NCBI GenBank assembly: GCA_902521615.1
Contig: CABYSJ010000006.1
Coordinates: 16,860-80,859, forward strand
Source: an uncultured Pelagibacteraceae bacterium
Lineage (GTDB): Bacteria; Pseudomonadota; Alphaproteobacteria; Pelagibacterales; Pelagibacteraceae
Reading direction: 5' to 3'
Length of the DNA: 64,000 bases
Both the position numbers and the translations under genes were made by a program. The notes under the pieces are model-generated. The model was not told where the DNA came from. It was given only the letters and a program-made list of their open reading frames with translations, and ran no database searches. Below, in pieces: positions 18,001 through 25,986 of the stretch. The stretch's first letter is position 1. Every line of letters begins with the position of its first letter.

Positions 18001-19109
18001 TAACCAAATCCAAAATTTACTCCTGCTGTTAATGAAGAGTCTGTTACAATTGCTTTTATGGCTTCATGAGCACCTGTCATTCTTGTGCTTACCCCACCAC
18101 CAAATTCTTTTAAAAAACCAAGGTTTAAATCAAAAGCTTGAATTGTATTTTTGTAATAATCGGCAACTAATACTCTATTATTTGAACTATCTACAAAAGT
18201 ACCTCTAGGGTAACGCATACGAACATTACTAGTTGTAGATTTTCCACTGCAACATCTACCTACTTTACTATAAGTTGCGCTAGTTTTAGATGCACTAAGA
18301 GTTACTTTATATAAACCATGTTCATAATAACTTGTACCATATAAAATATTATCATCAGTTGGATGGGCAGACATCCCAAAACCAAACCTCCATTGACCTC
18401 TATATATAGTACTAGCTCGGCTTTTATTTACACAGCCATTACTATCTACGGTATATCTGTTCAGATATCTATACCGATGTACATAAAAGTTACTTCCTGA
18501 AGCATCATGGGTTCCATGCATGCTATATCTGATATTTGTGTCATAACCTGCACCACAATTAATATTTGTATTAGTGCTTAGATTTCTAGTAAATGATTCC
18601 CCATAATGATTGAAAGCAGTTAAAATATTATTTTTAATAGATAAGTGTCTTGGATAACGAAACGAAACATTCCAATCACAGGCACCTGTTGTTAAATTAA
18701 TTCTAAAAATTTTGCTGAAATTATAAGATGCAACATACAAAAATCCATTATGTACTTGCATGGCATAATTGTAATAAGACCTACAATTTCCACTTCCTCT
18801 GTAAATTCCTCTAGCTCCAAAAGTACTATCTACAGCACCAGTTGCATAGGTTAATTTTTTAATTCCATATGTCCAATACTGAGCACCATAAATGTCTCCA
18901 TTAGCATCTGCCGCAACAGACAAAGGATACATAAAGCCTGAACCACTGATCATTCTTGCCCCCATGCTTCCAGATTTATCTAGAAGAATCAAAACGTTTG
19001 CAGGAACATCACTAATCCCTGATCCAGGAGGTAAGTTTTTTGCAAATGAATTTTGAGAAAACAAAATCAAAGCAAAGATTAGTTTTAAAATAAATATTTT
19101 AACTTTCAT
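15009..19109 (-). CDS. pilY1: PilY1-like pilus tip adhesin with vWA domain interrupted by a beta-propeller-like insert
   Basis: A 1366-residue secreted protein with signal peptide (ending near SFAKN). A von Willebrand A MIDAS motif DKSGS is at residues 44-48. Immediately after it, residues about 60-340 read as NHL/beta-propeller-type repeats (YPLSVAADANGDIYGA; YPRGTFVDSSNNRVLVADY). The vWA fold then resumes near 343 (GAHEAIKAIV, GVNFGFGYW), with the second MIDAS element PGGGTNADNW near 422 and the third in VIGDGAW near 460. The C-terminal half is the PilY1 beta-propeller (VGANDGMLHAFNSKTGKEEW). PilY1 proteins sit at the pilus tip and promote extension and adhesion. It is last in the minor pilin cluster, overlapping the preceding gene by 11 bases. 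Confidence 0.93.
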   Translation of the reverse strand: MKVKIFILKLIFALILFSQNSFAKNLPPGSGISDVPANVLILLDKSGSMGARMISGSGFMYPLSVAADANGDIYGAQYWTYGIKKLTYATGAVDSTFGARGIYRGSGNCRSYYNYAMQVHNGFLYVASYNFSKIFRINLTTGACDWNVSFRYPRHLSIKNNILTAFNHYGESFTRNLSTNTNINCGAGYDTNIRYSMHGTHDASGSNFYVHRYRYLNRYTVDSNGCVNKSRASTIYRGQWRFGFGMSAHPTDDNILYGTSYYEHGLYKVTLSASKTSATYSKVGRCCSGKSTTSNVRMRYPRGTFVDSSNNRVLVADYYKNTIQAFDLNLGFLKEFGGGVSTRMTGAHEAIKAIVTDSSLTAGVNFGFGYWSWDNGGSGFRSWSGNITTGRATPCTSRACIKVRAHKQGASRINQIISGVNPGGGTNADNWAKQAEQYYLHSTLSPIDKNLSCQNSYVLVIGDGAWAYHNQAASRVSKLLNQHKIKTFTVAYGGGISGGGIRNFRRMAQVGGTNDVIIANTTASLKSQLKAAISQIIASKLSFTAPAITATIEKGGSLFQAQFDYVQNKEWQGTLTRTAISSSGVIDTNDKSNWSAIDVMPAPDARKIWSEVPGTDYKTNYNNFVDTNWNEINTLFQQTNNEVSGYHSISDNPVNSQRCKNTSGVANGTDDDVKGLINFVRGKDYFDYDGDCNLTETRPNPLGDIYHSEMVVVGAPSAETAFVGTNQEAYYRSIKGYDAWAASKANRKEIIYVGANDGMLHAFNSKTGKEEWAFVPPFVASNMPNMVNVNLNRSGVGGSNAIYGVDGSPVVHDMYFQSAYDITKKWHTILMIPYGRGGPGFSVLDVTDPEKPLHLYSVYNDHIKHKVHVIDHNGNLSDYDYIATSFPLSTFTEAIEVTDNAQNSVGSETCDATANNRCFESNRWTLPAALQNVTKSDLTVLFDDKNYTNFSIGKYTSGARNGQSYIQFGQTMTYYGYDPNNNALSSSNLGLYLKPGSALTGVQTQPEYDYSALGETWAAPRILRLPNNGAGDNNIEDDIYVAVMGGGFGAQHSGFGSNLTLVNLEDTTHPGKVQKVIPIEDLTTNDIVNSTPGTPVVITPDTARGVNYRGALVYLSDLEGKITKFNLTNMSDDGQGNAINMYDSTTLFTAGSNSTNGRYMYHSMDATVGQTTNSLWLYAGTGDYERIGDASKGTQNLMLGIADPNYPNYRAVSKPTKAADLTKCKNTSNDTTGANCPELTKDLGWYITLPNYQKVTAEPSVSSGLAYFPIYQPSSSVNKCSLGDAFICAADDECGTNFSSRLGKKRATSDQCFYVGQGVLSRIVFFAGKLFANIAGQSTQAKKDLVTLQAASGEVSTYRSSWRHNF

Positions 19110-19650
19110 CTTTCGCTTCTGCCTCTTGTTCCAGTTTGTAATAAAATTCTCCTAACTTCATATCATATTCATCATTGGTAATATAAATTTCTTCATCCAC
19201 CAAATTTTCTGAATTTAAAAGTCTTTTATAAATAACTAATTTATTATTTTTTTCCCATGCATAAAAATTATTAAAGATCTGTGGATTTTGTCCAGTATCA
19301 AAGTCTCCGTAAACTTTTTTTGCATAATTCATTAATGTAAGTTTATTTGACTCAGTATTCTCTCCATCATTTAAAGCAATAATTCTAATTGCAGCAAGAT
19401 TTGCTGTTTCTTCCGTTTCACCTAAAAACACATACTCAACGGCAATCATATCATTTAAGTTGTCATTTGGACAAAGCTCAGGTGCTTGAACTGGTAACAT
19501 AAACTGACCTTCAAACATGGGCATTGGAGGTGCAATTTTTTCAAAAATTTTTGTTCCTTTATCACCAATATTGATCATGAAATCACATGCCGCGTTAGCA
19601 GGTGCAATAAATATAAAGAGTATAAATAAACTTTTAAGAATATTTCTCAT
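19099..19650 (-). CDS. Secreted protein of unknown function coupled to pilY1
   Basis: A 183-residue protein with a clear signal peptide (MRNILKSLFILFIFIAPANA, cleavage before ACDF). The mature part is acidic, has two cysteines (CDFM and ELCPND) and no motif I recognise. Its end overlaps the pilY1 start by 11 bases, which indicates translational coupling. By position, between PilX and PilY1, it may be a periplasmic or tip-associated partner of PilY1 or of the minor pilin complex. This is inference from context only. Confidence 0.75.
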   Translation of the reverse strand: MRNILKSLFILFIFIAPANAACDFMINIGDKGTKIFEKIAPPMPMFEGQFMLPVQAPELCPNDNLNDMIAVEYVFLGETEETANLAAIRIIALNDGENTESNKLTLMNYAKKVYGDFDTGQNPQIFNNFYAWEKNNKLVIYKRLLNSENLVDEEIYITNDEYDMKLGEFYYKLEQEAEAKDES

Positions 19651-19731
19651 TTATTAAGTCTTTTAATTATCATTATAATAGACAAAATTAGAATTTACTT
19701 AAATGATTTATTGCTCATTTTAGTTCACTTA

Positions 19732-20451
19732 TTACTTAGGAAGAACGATTGTGCTTTCTAATGCGACAATCATGGTTTCTGAACCACTAACATTATGTTG
19801 ATTTCTACTTTTGTTATAACCATGCCCCAAAGCCTTAATACCACAACCATAAATTCGATATGCCATACCGTCATTTCCTGTATCTGTAGCACTTTTTTTG
19901 ATACTTGAGCCATATCCTCTAAATGGGGCTGCTCCAATTCTTGTGATAAAATATTCGTAATAATAACCTTTTAAGGTCTCTGCTTCTTGTTTTTCCTCTG
20001 TAGTTGCTCCTTGAAAACTATCTCTGATAACATCTCCAAAGTTCCAACTTTCACCAGCAACAACTTTAAGATTAGTTTTATCTATATCTCTAAAACTGTT
20101 GTAACAACTTAGGTTAGTATTAAAATAAAAAGAGTCACTTGGTTGATAATTTTTCCTTGTCAAAGTTCCATTAAATACGGCTGTCTGATTTGCAGGCAAA
20201 CTTCTTGCTGCAGTATCTCGTTTATGTGTTGCTGTGTTCCATGGTCCTAAAAATCGATCAAGAACATATTTTTCACCTTCTATCAATGCAGTTTCAGCAA
20301 CATAAAATGTTTGCTGGTACTCATCACTATTATTATTACTTTTATGGTCACCAGCAGAAATCACAATCAATGCACCACCCATCAGTGACATCGCTAACAT
20401 TAAAACTAATGATAAGACTAAAGCAAAACCTTGTTCGTTTTTATTTTTCAT
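19732..20451 (-). CDS. PilX-like minor pilin
   Basis: A 239-residue protein with leader MKNKNEQG and hydrophobic N-terminus FALVLSLVLMLAMSLMGGAL, lacking the Glu5 of ordinary pilins. That is typical of PilX/GspK-type minor pilins, which lie at the tip of the priming complex. YVAETALIEGEKYV near residue 50 also matches PilX N-terminal regions. The start overlaps the end of the PilW-like gene by 4 bases. Downstream comes an 81-base gap and then the secreted protein and PilY1. The gap contains a weak CTCATTTTAGTT resemblance to the pilus motif, which I did not count. Confidence 0.85.
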   Translation of the reverse strand: MKNKNEQGFALVLSLVLMLAMSLMGGALIVISAGDHKSNNNSDEYQQTFYVAETALIEGEKYVLDRFLGPWNTATHKRDTAARSLPANQTAVFNGTLTRKNYQPSDSFYFNTNLSCYNSFRDIDKTNLKVVAGESWNFGDVIRDSFQGATTEEKQEAETLKGYYYEYFITRIGAAPFRGYGSSIKKSATDTGNDGMAYRIYGCGIKALGHGYNKSRNQHNVSGSETMIVALESTIVLPK

Positions 20452-21287
20452 TGTAATCCCAGATTTCTTGCATGAGCTGAAACAATAATTGACTCTCTTA
20501 AAAATTTATCAGTATTTGATTTTGTTCTCGAACCATCCATCATTGCTAATACTTTTCTTAATTTTGCATTTCTAAAAAAAGGTTTTGATGATCTAACTGT
20601 TAAAGCAACATCAATTGTTTTAATTGAATATAATTTATCTTTAGTAGCATTCGTTGGAGTAGGAGGTGGATTAATTAATAAACCTTTATCATCAATAGGA
20701 TTAAAAACTAAATCTGACACATAATCTAAAACAATTTCTTCTCCATAGGTTTTTGAATTTCCATCTGTAGATGGATCATCCCATTTATTCGATGTTGAAT
20801 TCCATCCCACTTTAGATTTATAAAGCGCAAATGCTTTAATGGGTGGAAACTTATTACCAGGTAGTGGTTGAGCTGACTTATCAGGTAATTTTGATGCTTT
20901 ACATTCATAAGTAATTTTATATCTCTCAAAAACATATCTTGGTGTTCTGCTACTATTATAATTTACATCACCATAAACTATTTCTAATTTATCACATGCA
21001 GTATTAAAATTTGAGCTTTTGGTAATTATAATAGGTGAGTGTTCATTTGAAGTTTTTATATTATCATTAAAATATTTAAATCCAGCGTTCCTGATATCTC
21101 TTAACATCATTCCAACCACATCTCTTCCTGCAGTTGAAATTTTTGCTCGATCGGCAACTTGAGAGTAAGTATTATTTACAACTTGATAAGAAGTAAACAT
21201 CGCTGCCATCATCACAACAGAAATTAATATTCCAATTAAAATTTCTATTAAAGTAACTCCAGCAATTGAACTAAGTTTTTTTTTCAT
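20448..21287 (-). CDS. PilW-like minor pilin
   Basis: A 279-residue prepilin-like protein with a short leader ending AG and stalk VTLIEILIGILISVVMMAAMF (Glu at position 5). Length and its place between PilV-like and PilX-like genes fit PilW, a minor pilin of the initiation complex. The globular part shows cysteines (ACDKLEIVYG, TYECK) and DVALTVRS near residue 230, which is common in PilW. It would be processed by PilD and act in pilus priming and PilY1 export. Confidence 0.85.
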   Translation of the reverse strand: MKKKLSSIAGVTLIEILIGILISVVMMAAMFTSYQVVNNTYSQVADRAKISTAGRDVVGMMLRDIRNAGFKYFNDNIKTSNEHSPIIITKSSNFNTACDKLEIVYGDVNYNSSRTPRYVFERYKITYECKASKLPDKSAQPLPGNKFPPIKAFALYKSKVGWNSTSNKWDDPSTDGNSKTYGEEIVLDYVSDLVFNPIDDKGLLINPPPTPTNATKDKLYSIKTIDVALTVRSSKPFFRNAKLRKVLAMMDGSRTKSNTDKFLRESIIVSAHARNLGLQ

Positions 21288-21895
21288 TAATGAATTTGAA
21301 AATATAAATATTTTTTCTTTGGTTTATTAGAACCTGTACTAACATTTACTTCCATTTTACCGAGATACCATTTTTCATAAATACCCGTGTTGCCATATCT
21401 TTGAGTATTATTATAAGTACAATTGTTTCCCGAAGCTCTATTATTACAAATATCATAAACTTTTAAAAATTTTGTATCTGAGGTGGTATTTCCTCCCGCA
21501 CATTTTAATCTTCTTGTTGAGAAACGATCATCCCATTTTTTAAATTTATTTTGTGCAGCATTAGTAAAAGTTCCAGTGGTCGTCGTTCCTGATGAACAGC
21601 TACCCATATTCCAAGATGTTTTTGAGGTATTCTTATTAGCAAGTAAATAATCCATAAATTTAACGTCCGTTGTTGGAGAATTTGAGTGTTTTTCAGAAAT
21701 TAAATCCTCTGCAACCATACCTGTTAAAAAAGTTGCTTTTGTTCGCTCACCAGAAATATCGATTGATCTTACGGAATACTGAACCATCTGAAACACAGCA
21801 ACAAAGCCAATACCAATGATTGCTGTAGAGACTAAAGCCTCTAATAAAGTCATTCCTCTTTCAGATTTTTTATAATCTATTCCAAGCACTTCCAC
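21287..21895 (-). CDS. PilV-like minor pilin
   Basis: A 202-residue prepilin-like protein: leader ending KSERG, then MTLLEALVSTAIIGIGFVAVFQM, the PilV/GspI-style stalk (MTLLEAL). The globular part is cysteine-rich (MGSCSSG, LKCAGG, DICNNRASGNNC), suggesting disulfides. Its start lies inside the end of the FimT-like gene (26 bases), and its end overlaps the PilW start by one base. Both point to one transcript led by pilT. Confidence 0.85.
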   Translation of the reverse strand: MEVLGIDYKKSERGMTLLEALVSTAIIGIGFVAVFQMVQYSVRSIDISGERTKATFLTGMVAEDLISEKHSNSPTTDVKFMDYLLANKNTSKTSWNMGSCSSGTTTTGTFTNAAQNKFKKWDDRFSTRRLKCAGGNTTSDTKFLKVYDICNNRASGNNCTYNNTQRYGNTGIYEKWYLGKMEVNVSTGSNKPKKKYLYFQIH

Positions 21896-22523
21896 CCCAT
21901 TTAAATTTACTTATATTACCAAATCTATTCCACTCTACCAAGTATGCAGGTTTTTCCAATCCGTCAGCTTGGGTTGTGGCACATTTTCCACCAGATTTGT
22001 TAGCATTTTCTGTTGTACAAATAATTATATAATTGTTTGTTAATCTTCCTTCGATCAAAACATTTAATTGTTTAGATAATTTTCCCTCTTTTAAAAAATA
22101 TCTTGTATCTTTTGAAAAACAAACAGCACCGTTATTATTTATATTTGTAGAAACTTCATATTTTGAATATTCAACTTGGTGATTTGTCCAGTAGCCTGAA
22201 TTTACAATTTGGCATGTAACATTCTGACCTGAAGAGTTTGCTATAGTTGACTCTGTACTTTTTGACATTCCTTTTGAAAAAAATTCTGTGGATGTTCCTG
22301 ACGGTTTAACCATAAATTGAACAACTGCATAATTTCCTCTTTGAGCTTGTGTATTGATTGATCTTAACATTGAAGAAACTTTTTCCATTGATCCTCTTAT
22401 TTCACGATCTTTTCGCCAATCCATAAAGTTTGGATAACCAACAGCAGACACCACTGCTACAATTGTAATTACAACAAGTAGTTCAAGAATAGTAAAACCT
22501 TTAATGTCCTGCTTTTGCTGCAC
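21870..22523 (-). CDS. FimT/FimU (GspH)-like minor pilin
   Basis: A 217-residue prepilin-like protein: leader MQQKQDIKG, stalk FTILELLVVITIVAVVSAVGYP and the FMDWRKDREIRGSMEKV segment characteristic of the FimT/GspH family. It starts within the last 23 bases of pilT, consistent with translational coupling. Cysteines occur in the globular domain (VTCQIV, IICTTE, GGKCATT). Likely a minor pilin of the priming complex with PilV, PilW and PilX. Confidence 0.87.
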   Translation of the reverse strand: MQQKQDIKGFTILELLVVITIVAVVSAVGYPNFMDWRKDREIRGSMEKVSSMLRSINTQAQRGNYAVVQFMVKPSGTSTEFFSKGMSKSTESTIANSSGQNVTCQIVNSGYWTNHQVEYSKYEVSTNINNNGAVCFSKDTRYFLKEGKLSKQLNVLIEGRLTNNYIIICTTENANKSGGKCATTQADGLEKPAYLVEWNRFGNISKFKWGGSAWNRL

Positions 22524-23517
22524 CTGGATCTATTTTTCCTGACTTAACCAATTCCTCTAAAGATTTATCCATTGTAATCATACCATCTCTAACTGCAGTT
22601 TGCATGATACTAGGAATTTGGTGAATTTTAGCTTCTCGGATTAAGTTTTGAATTGGTGGTGTACATTTCATTATTTCAAATGCACCCACTCGTCCTTGAC
22701 CATCTTTTGTTTTTAACAATCTTTGTGTTACTACCATTTTCAGCGAAGTTGAAATTTGTGCACGAATTTGTTCTTGCTGTTCAGGAGGAAAGACATCAAT
22801 AATTCTATTAATTGTACTCGGTGCACCACTCGTGTGCAATGTTCCAAAAACCAAATGTCCTGTTTCAGCTGCAGTAAGTGCCAAACTAATTGTTTCTAAA
22901 TCTCTCATCTCCCCAACTAAAATTACATCAGGATCTTCTCTCAAAGCAGCTTTTAAGGCTGCAGCAAATGATTGAGTTTGTTTTCCAACTTCTCTATGAG
23001 AGACAATGCTTTGATTATCAGTATGAATAAATTCAACTGGATCTTCTACAGTTATAATATTTGAAGTTCTTGTTTTATTTATTTCATTTACAATTGCAGC
23101 AAGAGTTGTTGATTTACCTGATCCAGTTGGGCCTGTTACTAAAACTAAACCTTTATGAAAATCTACAATATCATACAGAGCTTGTGGTAAATTAAATTGA
23201 TCCATATCAGGAATTTTACTTTCAACTCTTCTACAAACACACGCAGGTCCATTAATCGTTTTATAAAAGTTTGCTCTAAATCTTAGACCACTTAAATTGA
23301 CAGCTGTATCAAGCTCATGAGTTCGTTCAAATTTTTCTAATTCTTCTTCGTTACAATTCATTGATAGAAGATCTTTCAAATCTTGAGCTGTAACCATCAC
23401 TTCTTGAACTTTTATAATTTCACCTGTTGCTCTATAAGCCAGAGGTGATCCAGCTCTAATGTGAAAGTCTGATATTTTTTTATTATTTTTTGCAAGATCT
23501 TCTAATTTTTCAAACAT
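22501..23517 (-). CDS. pilT: Type IV pilus retraction ATPase PilT
   Basis: A 338-residue hexameric AAA-like secretion ATPase. The Walker A motif GPTGSGKST is at residues 129-137. The Asp/Walker B region reads ALREDPDVILVGEMRD, followed by the His box TGHLVFGTLHTSGA, both classical for PilT. The length and absence of the N-terminal domain and zinc motif separate it from PilB at 27968. It powers pilus retraction at the inner membrane. It is the first gene of the minor pilin operon and divergent from the pilMN operon; a copy of the recurrent motif lies in the shared 121-base intergenic region. Confidence 0.95.
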   Translation of the reverse strand: MFEKLEDLAKNNKKISDFHIRAGSPLAYRATGEIIKVQEVMVTAQDLKDLLSMNCNEEELEKFERTHELDTAVNLSGLRFRANFYKTINGPACVCRRVESKIPDMDQFNLPQALYDIVDFHKGLVLVTGPTGSGKSTTLAAIVNEINKTRTSNIITVEDPVEFIHTDNQSIVSHREVGKQTQSFAAALKAALREDPDVILVGEMRDLETISLALTAAETGHLVFGTLHTSGAPSTINRIIDVFPPEQQEQIRAQISTSLKMVVTQRLLKTKDGQGRVGAFEIMKCTPPIQNLIREAKIHQIPSIMQTAVRDGMITMDKSLEELVKSGKIDPGAAKAGH

Positions 23518-23570
23518 GATGGACTAATAATATAAATTCAGCATTTTTTGTCACTTTATTTCTCATAAAA

Positions 23571-23583
23571 ACCCATTTTGATT
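23571..23583 (+). promoter_or_regulatory. Candidate operator (motif site B) between pilT and pilM
   Basis: ACCCATTTTGATT is exactly as in site A. It lies 54 bases from the pilT start and 56 bases from the pilM ATG, in the divergent promoter region of the two main pilus operons. An AT-rich -10-like TATTTT begins about 19 bases after the motif start, so the motif would overlap the -35 area of the pilM promoter. Confidence 0.5.
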
Positions 23584-23638
23584 AAAATTTATTTTTATTC
23601 TAGTAAAAGTTGAGTATAAGCTAAACAAAGAGCTAATT

Positions 23639-25345
23639 ATGAAAAATCCTTTTGCAAATCTTTTTAAGAAAAAAGTAAAAAGTGATGCACCTGTTCCAAA
23701 ACCAGAAGCAGGGAATAAAAAAGAGAGTTTCTTTAGCAAGTTTCTAAAAAACAGATTAGGAAAATCTACTGCTAAAGGGGAGGAAATAATCGGTGTAGAG
23801 CTTACACCTAATGAAATTAGATTATCTCAAGTTTCAAATAATAAGTCTAATCAATGGGTTTTAGATAAATTTCATGTTCACAAGTTTGAAGGAATACCTT
23901 CAGGAGGAACAGTATTAGAAAATCCAGATAAAGTTGCTGATGAGTTAAAAATTGCTCTACAAAAATTAAAAATCAATACAACGAATGCTGCAATAGCGAT
24001 ACCTGTTACTAGTGCAATTATAAGAGTTGTGACCGCTCCATTAATGACAGACGAAGAGTTAAAAACAGCAATAGAATCTGATTCATTGTGGGAAAATTTA
24101 GTTCAGTTAACAGATAATTTGGCTGATTATTCTATTTTTCATCAAGTAATAAATAGAGACACTACTGGAAATACAATGGATATTTTATTCGTTGCCTCAA
24201 AGCTTTCAGACATTAACAATTATACAGATATAATAAAGAAGGGTGGATTAAACGCAGTTATCATAGATGTAAAATGTTTTGCATTAAAATCTGCTGTAGA
24301 TCAAATCAATCAAATAGCTGGTTCAATTGAAGAAAGTAATTTAACTGCCGTTTTAGAATTTGGTTTAGATGAAAACTATGTGATGATTTTATATGAAAAT
24401 AATCCAATCATAACAGATATATTTATTAGAAGCCAAGATAGAAAAACTTTAGAGGAAAGCAATAACCAAGAAGAAATGGATGCGTTAGTTAGAAGATATA
24501 TGACACAAGTTAAGCAAGCCATCCAGGATTTTGAGACAAAATATGAAAAAAGAATTCGAAATTTAAGAGTCACTTCAAACCTACCCAATGTTGAAGAGTA
24601 TTTAGGAAGTTTTAGAAAAAATATGACTAACACAGGTTATCAACTTTTTGATCCTTTTGATGGAATTAAAGTTCCTGCTCAACTTGAAAATGAAATTAAT
24701 ATAAAAAATCGATCTTATTTTTCAACTGTAATGGGTTTAGCTTTTAGAAAGTTAGATGTATTTGGGTATTATAAGTTTGTAACAGCTGTTAAAAATATAA
24801 ACCTTCTTCCCAACAGAGACAACATGATTGCACAGAAAAAAGCAAAAGCTGTTTCAAGTTTCGCTTTTAAAGGAGTTGTTGGAATTGTTGCTATAATTTA
24901 TATAACTTTATTTGGATTTTCTTTTTGGCAAATCACAGAATTAAATAAAAAAATCGTTGATTATGATCAGATAGTTCAGGAACATGAACTTAAAACATTA
25001 GAAAAAAATAAATATGCTAAAGAAATAGGAGTAATTTTAAAATCTCTTAAACTCAGTAAATCAATTAAATCAAATAAAACTGTAAGTTTTAGAGTCCTTG
25101 CACAAATTGCTTCTGCTGTACCTAAAAGAGTTAAATTTAAATCCATTGAATATAATGGTGTAGATCAAATAATAATAGAAGGGTCCGCATTTAGTGATCA
25201 AGACATTCTTAAATTAATTAGTAATTTGAATAATAAAAAACTTATTTCTCAAGCGTCGTTGGCAAGTATGATTCTTCCAGGAGGCGATCAAGGAACACAA
25301 CAAATGAAAGGCTTTAGAATAGCCTGTATATTGGAGAGTGCTTAA
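23639..25345 (+). CDS. PilM-PilN fusion protein (type IV pilus inner-membrane alignment complex)
   Basis: A 568-residue protein that joins two normally separate pilus proteins. Residues about 45-380 are an actin-like PilM domain (EEIIGVELTPNEIRLSQV; IAIPVTSAIIRVVTAP; VIIDVKCFALKSAV). At about residue 387 comes INLLPNR, the PilN N-terminal motif that normally binds PilM, then one membrane helix (about 411-432) and a periplasmic PilN-like domain. The first 45 residues are a basic, lysine-rich extension. Downstream pilO overlaps by one base and no separate pilN exists. PilM and PilN are known to bind through this motif, so the fusion would make their 1:1 pairing permanent. Confidence 0.88.
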   Translation: MKNPFANLFKKKVKSDAPVPKPEAGNKKESFFSKFLKNRLGKSTAKGEEIIGVELTPNEIRLSQVSNNKSNQWVLDKFHVHKFEGIPSGGTVLENPDKVADELKIALQKLKINTTNAAIAIPVTSAIIRVVTAPLMTDEELKTAIESDSLWENLVQLTDNLADYSIFHQVINRDTTGNTMDILFVASKLSDINNYTDIIKKGGLNAVIIDVKCFALKSAVDQINQIAGSIEESNLTAVLEFGLDENYVMILYENNPIITDIFIRSQDRKTLEESNNQEEMDALVRRYMTQVKQAIQDFETKYEKRIRNLRVTSNLPNVEEYLGSFRKNMTNTGYQLFDPFDGIKVPAQLENEINIKNRSYFSTVMGLAFRKLDVFGYYKFVTAVKNINLLPNRDNMIAQKKAKAVSSFAFKGVVGIVAIIYITLFGFSFWQITELNKKIVDYDQIVQEHELKTLEKNKYAKEIGVILKSLKLSKSIKSNKTVSFRVLAQIASAVPKRVKFKSIEYNGVDQIIIEGSAFSDQDILKLISNLNNKKLISQASLASMILPGGDQGTQQMKGFRIACILESA

Positions 25346-25986
25346 TGGATCTTAAAAATATAACTATGTCAGATATTAAAGCCAAGTTTACAGGAGCTGC
25401 TGATAAAAAAACATTAATAAAATTTGGAATTGGATTTGGTGCTATAATTTTATTCTTAATTATTTATTACGCCATACTCAACCCAATGGTTAAAGAGCGA
25501 AAAAGTAAATATGAAGATAAATTATTGAAACAAAACGAAATTTCACAGTTTGAAAATGAAATAATTCAATTTAAAGCAAAAATTAAAAAGCTGAGACCAG
25601 AATTTGAAGAAAGTTCCACTTTATTTCACTCAAAGGCTGAAGTCGAAGATTTATATCAAAGTCTTAGTAGACATGCAGGTGTGAATGGATTGGTTATTTC
25701 AAAAATTGAAAAGAAAAAAGCAATCCCTGTTTTAAAACAAGGAATTACGCAACAAGCTGAAAATCTAATTACAAAAGAAATGATCTCTTATTACAAGATA
25801 CCTGTAGATTATGAGATAAAAGGTAAGTTTCTTGGCTATATAAAGTTCAAAAGAGCAGTATCTAAGCAAAAGAAAATGCTTAACTTTGACAAAGAGACCA
25901 TAAGTATAGTACAAAACGATTCAACTGGAGCGATAATCGCTACAGGAGAGTTAACAATAGTAGGATTACCAAATGAATTTTTTTAG
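25345..25986 (+). CDS. pilO: Type IV pilus alignment protein PilO
   Basis: A 213-residue bitopic inner-membrane protein: a cytoplasmic N-terminus of about 30 residues, one membrane helix (GIGFGAIILFLIIYYAI), a coiled coil (KYEDKLLKQNEISQFENEI) and a periplasmic ferredoxin-like domain. This is the PilO layout, and it sits between the PilMN fusion and PilP. PilO forms a dimer with the periplasmic part of PilN and links the inner-membrane platform to PilP and PilQ. Start and stop overlap both neighbours, so the operon is tightly coupled. Confidence 0.85.
   Translation: MDLKNITMSDIKAKFTGAADKKTLIKFGIGFGAIILFLIIYYAILNPMVKERKSKYEDKLLKQNEISQFENEIIQFKAKIKKLRPEFEESSTLFHSKAEVEDLYQSLSRHAGVNGLVISKIEKKKAIPVLKQGITQQAENLITKEMISYYKIPVDYEIKGKFLGYIKFKRAVSKQKKMLNFDKETISIVQNDSTGAIIATGELTIVGLPNEFF

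Noticed and set aside
19713-19726. CTCATTTTAGTT before the secreted protein/pilY1 genes as a motif copy
   Set aside because: Three mismatches to the core including the second C; not counted, although the position would make sense.
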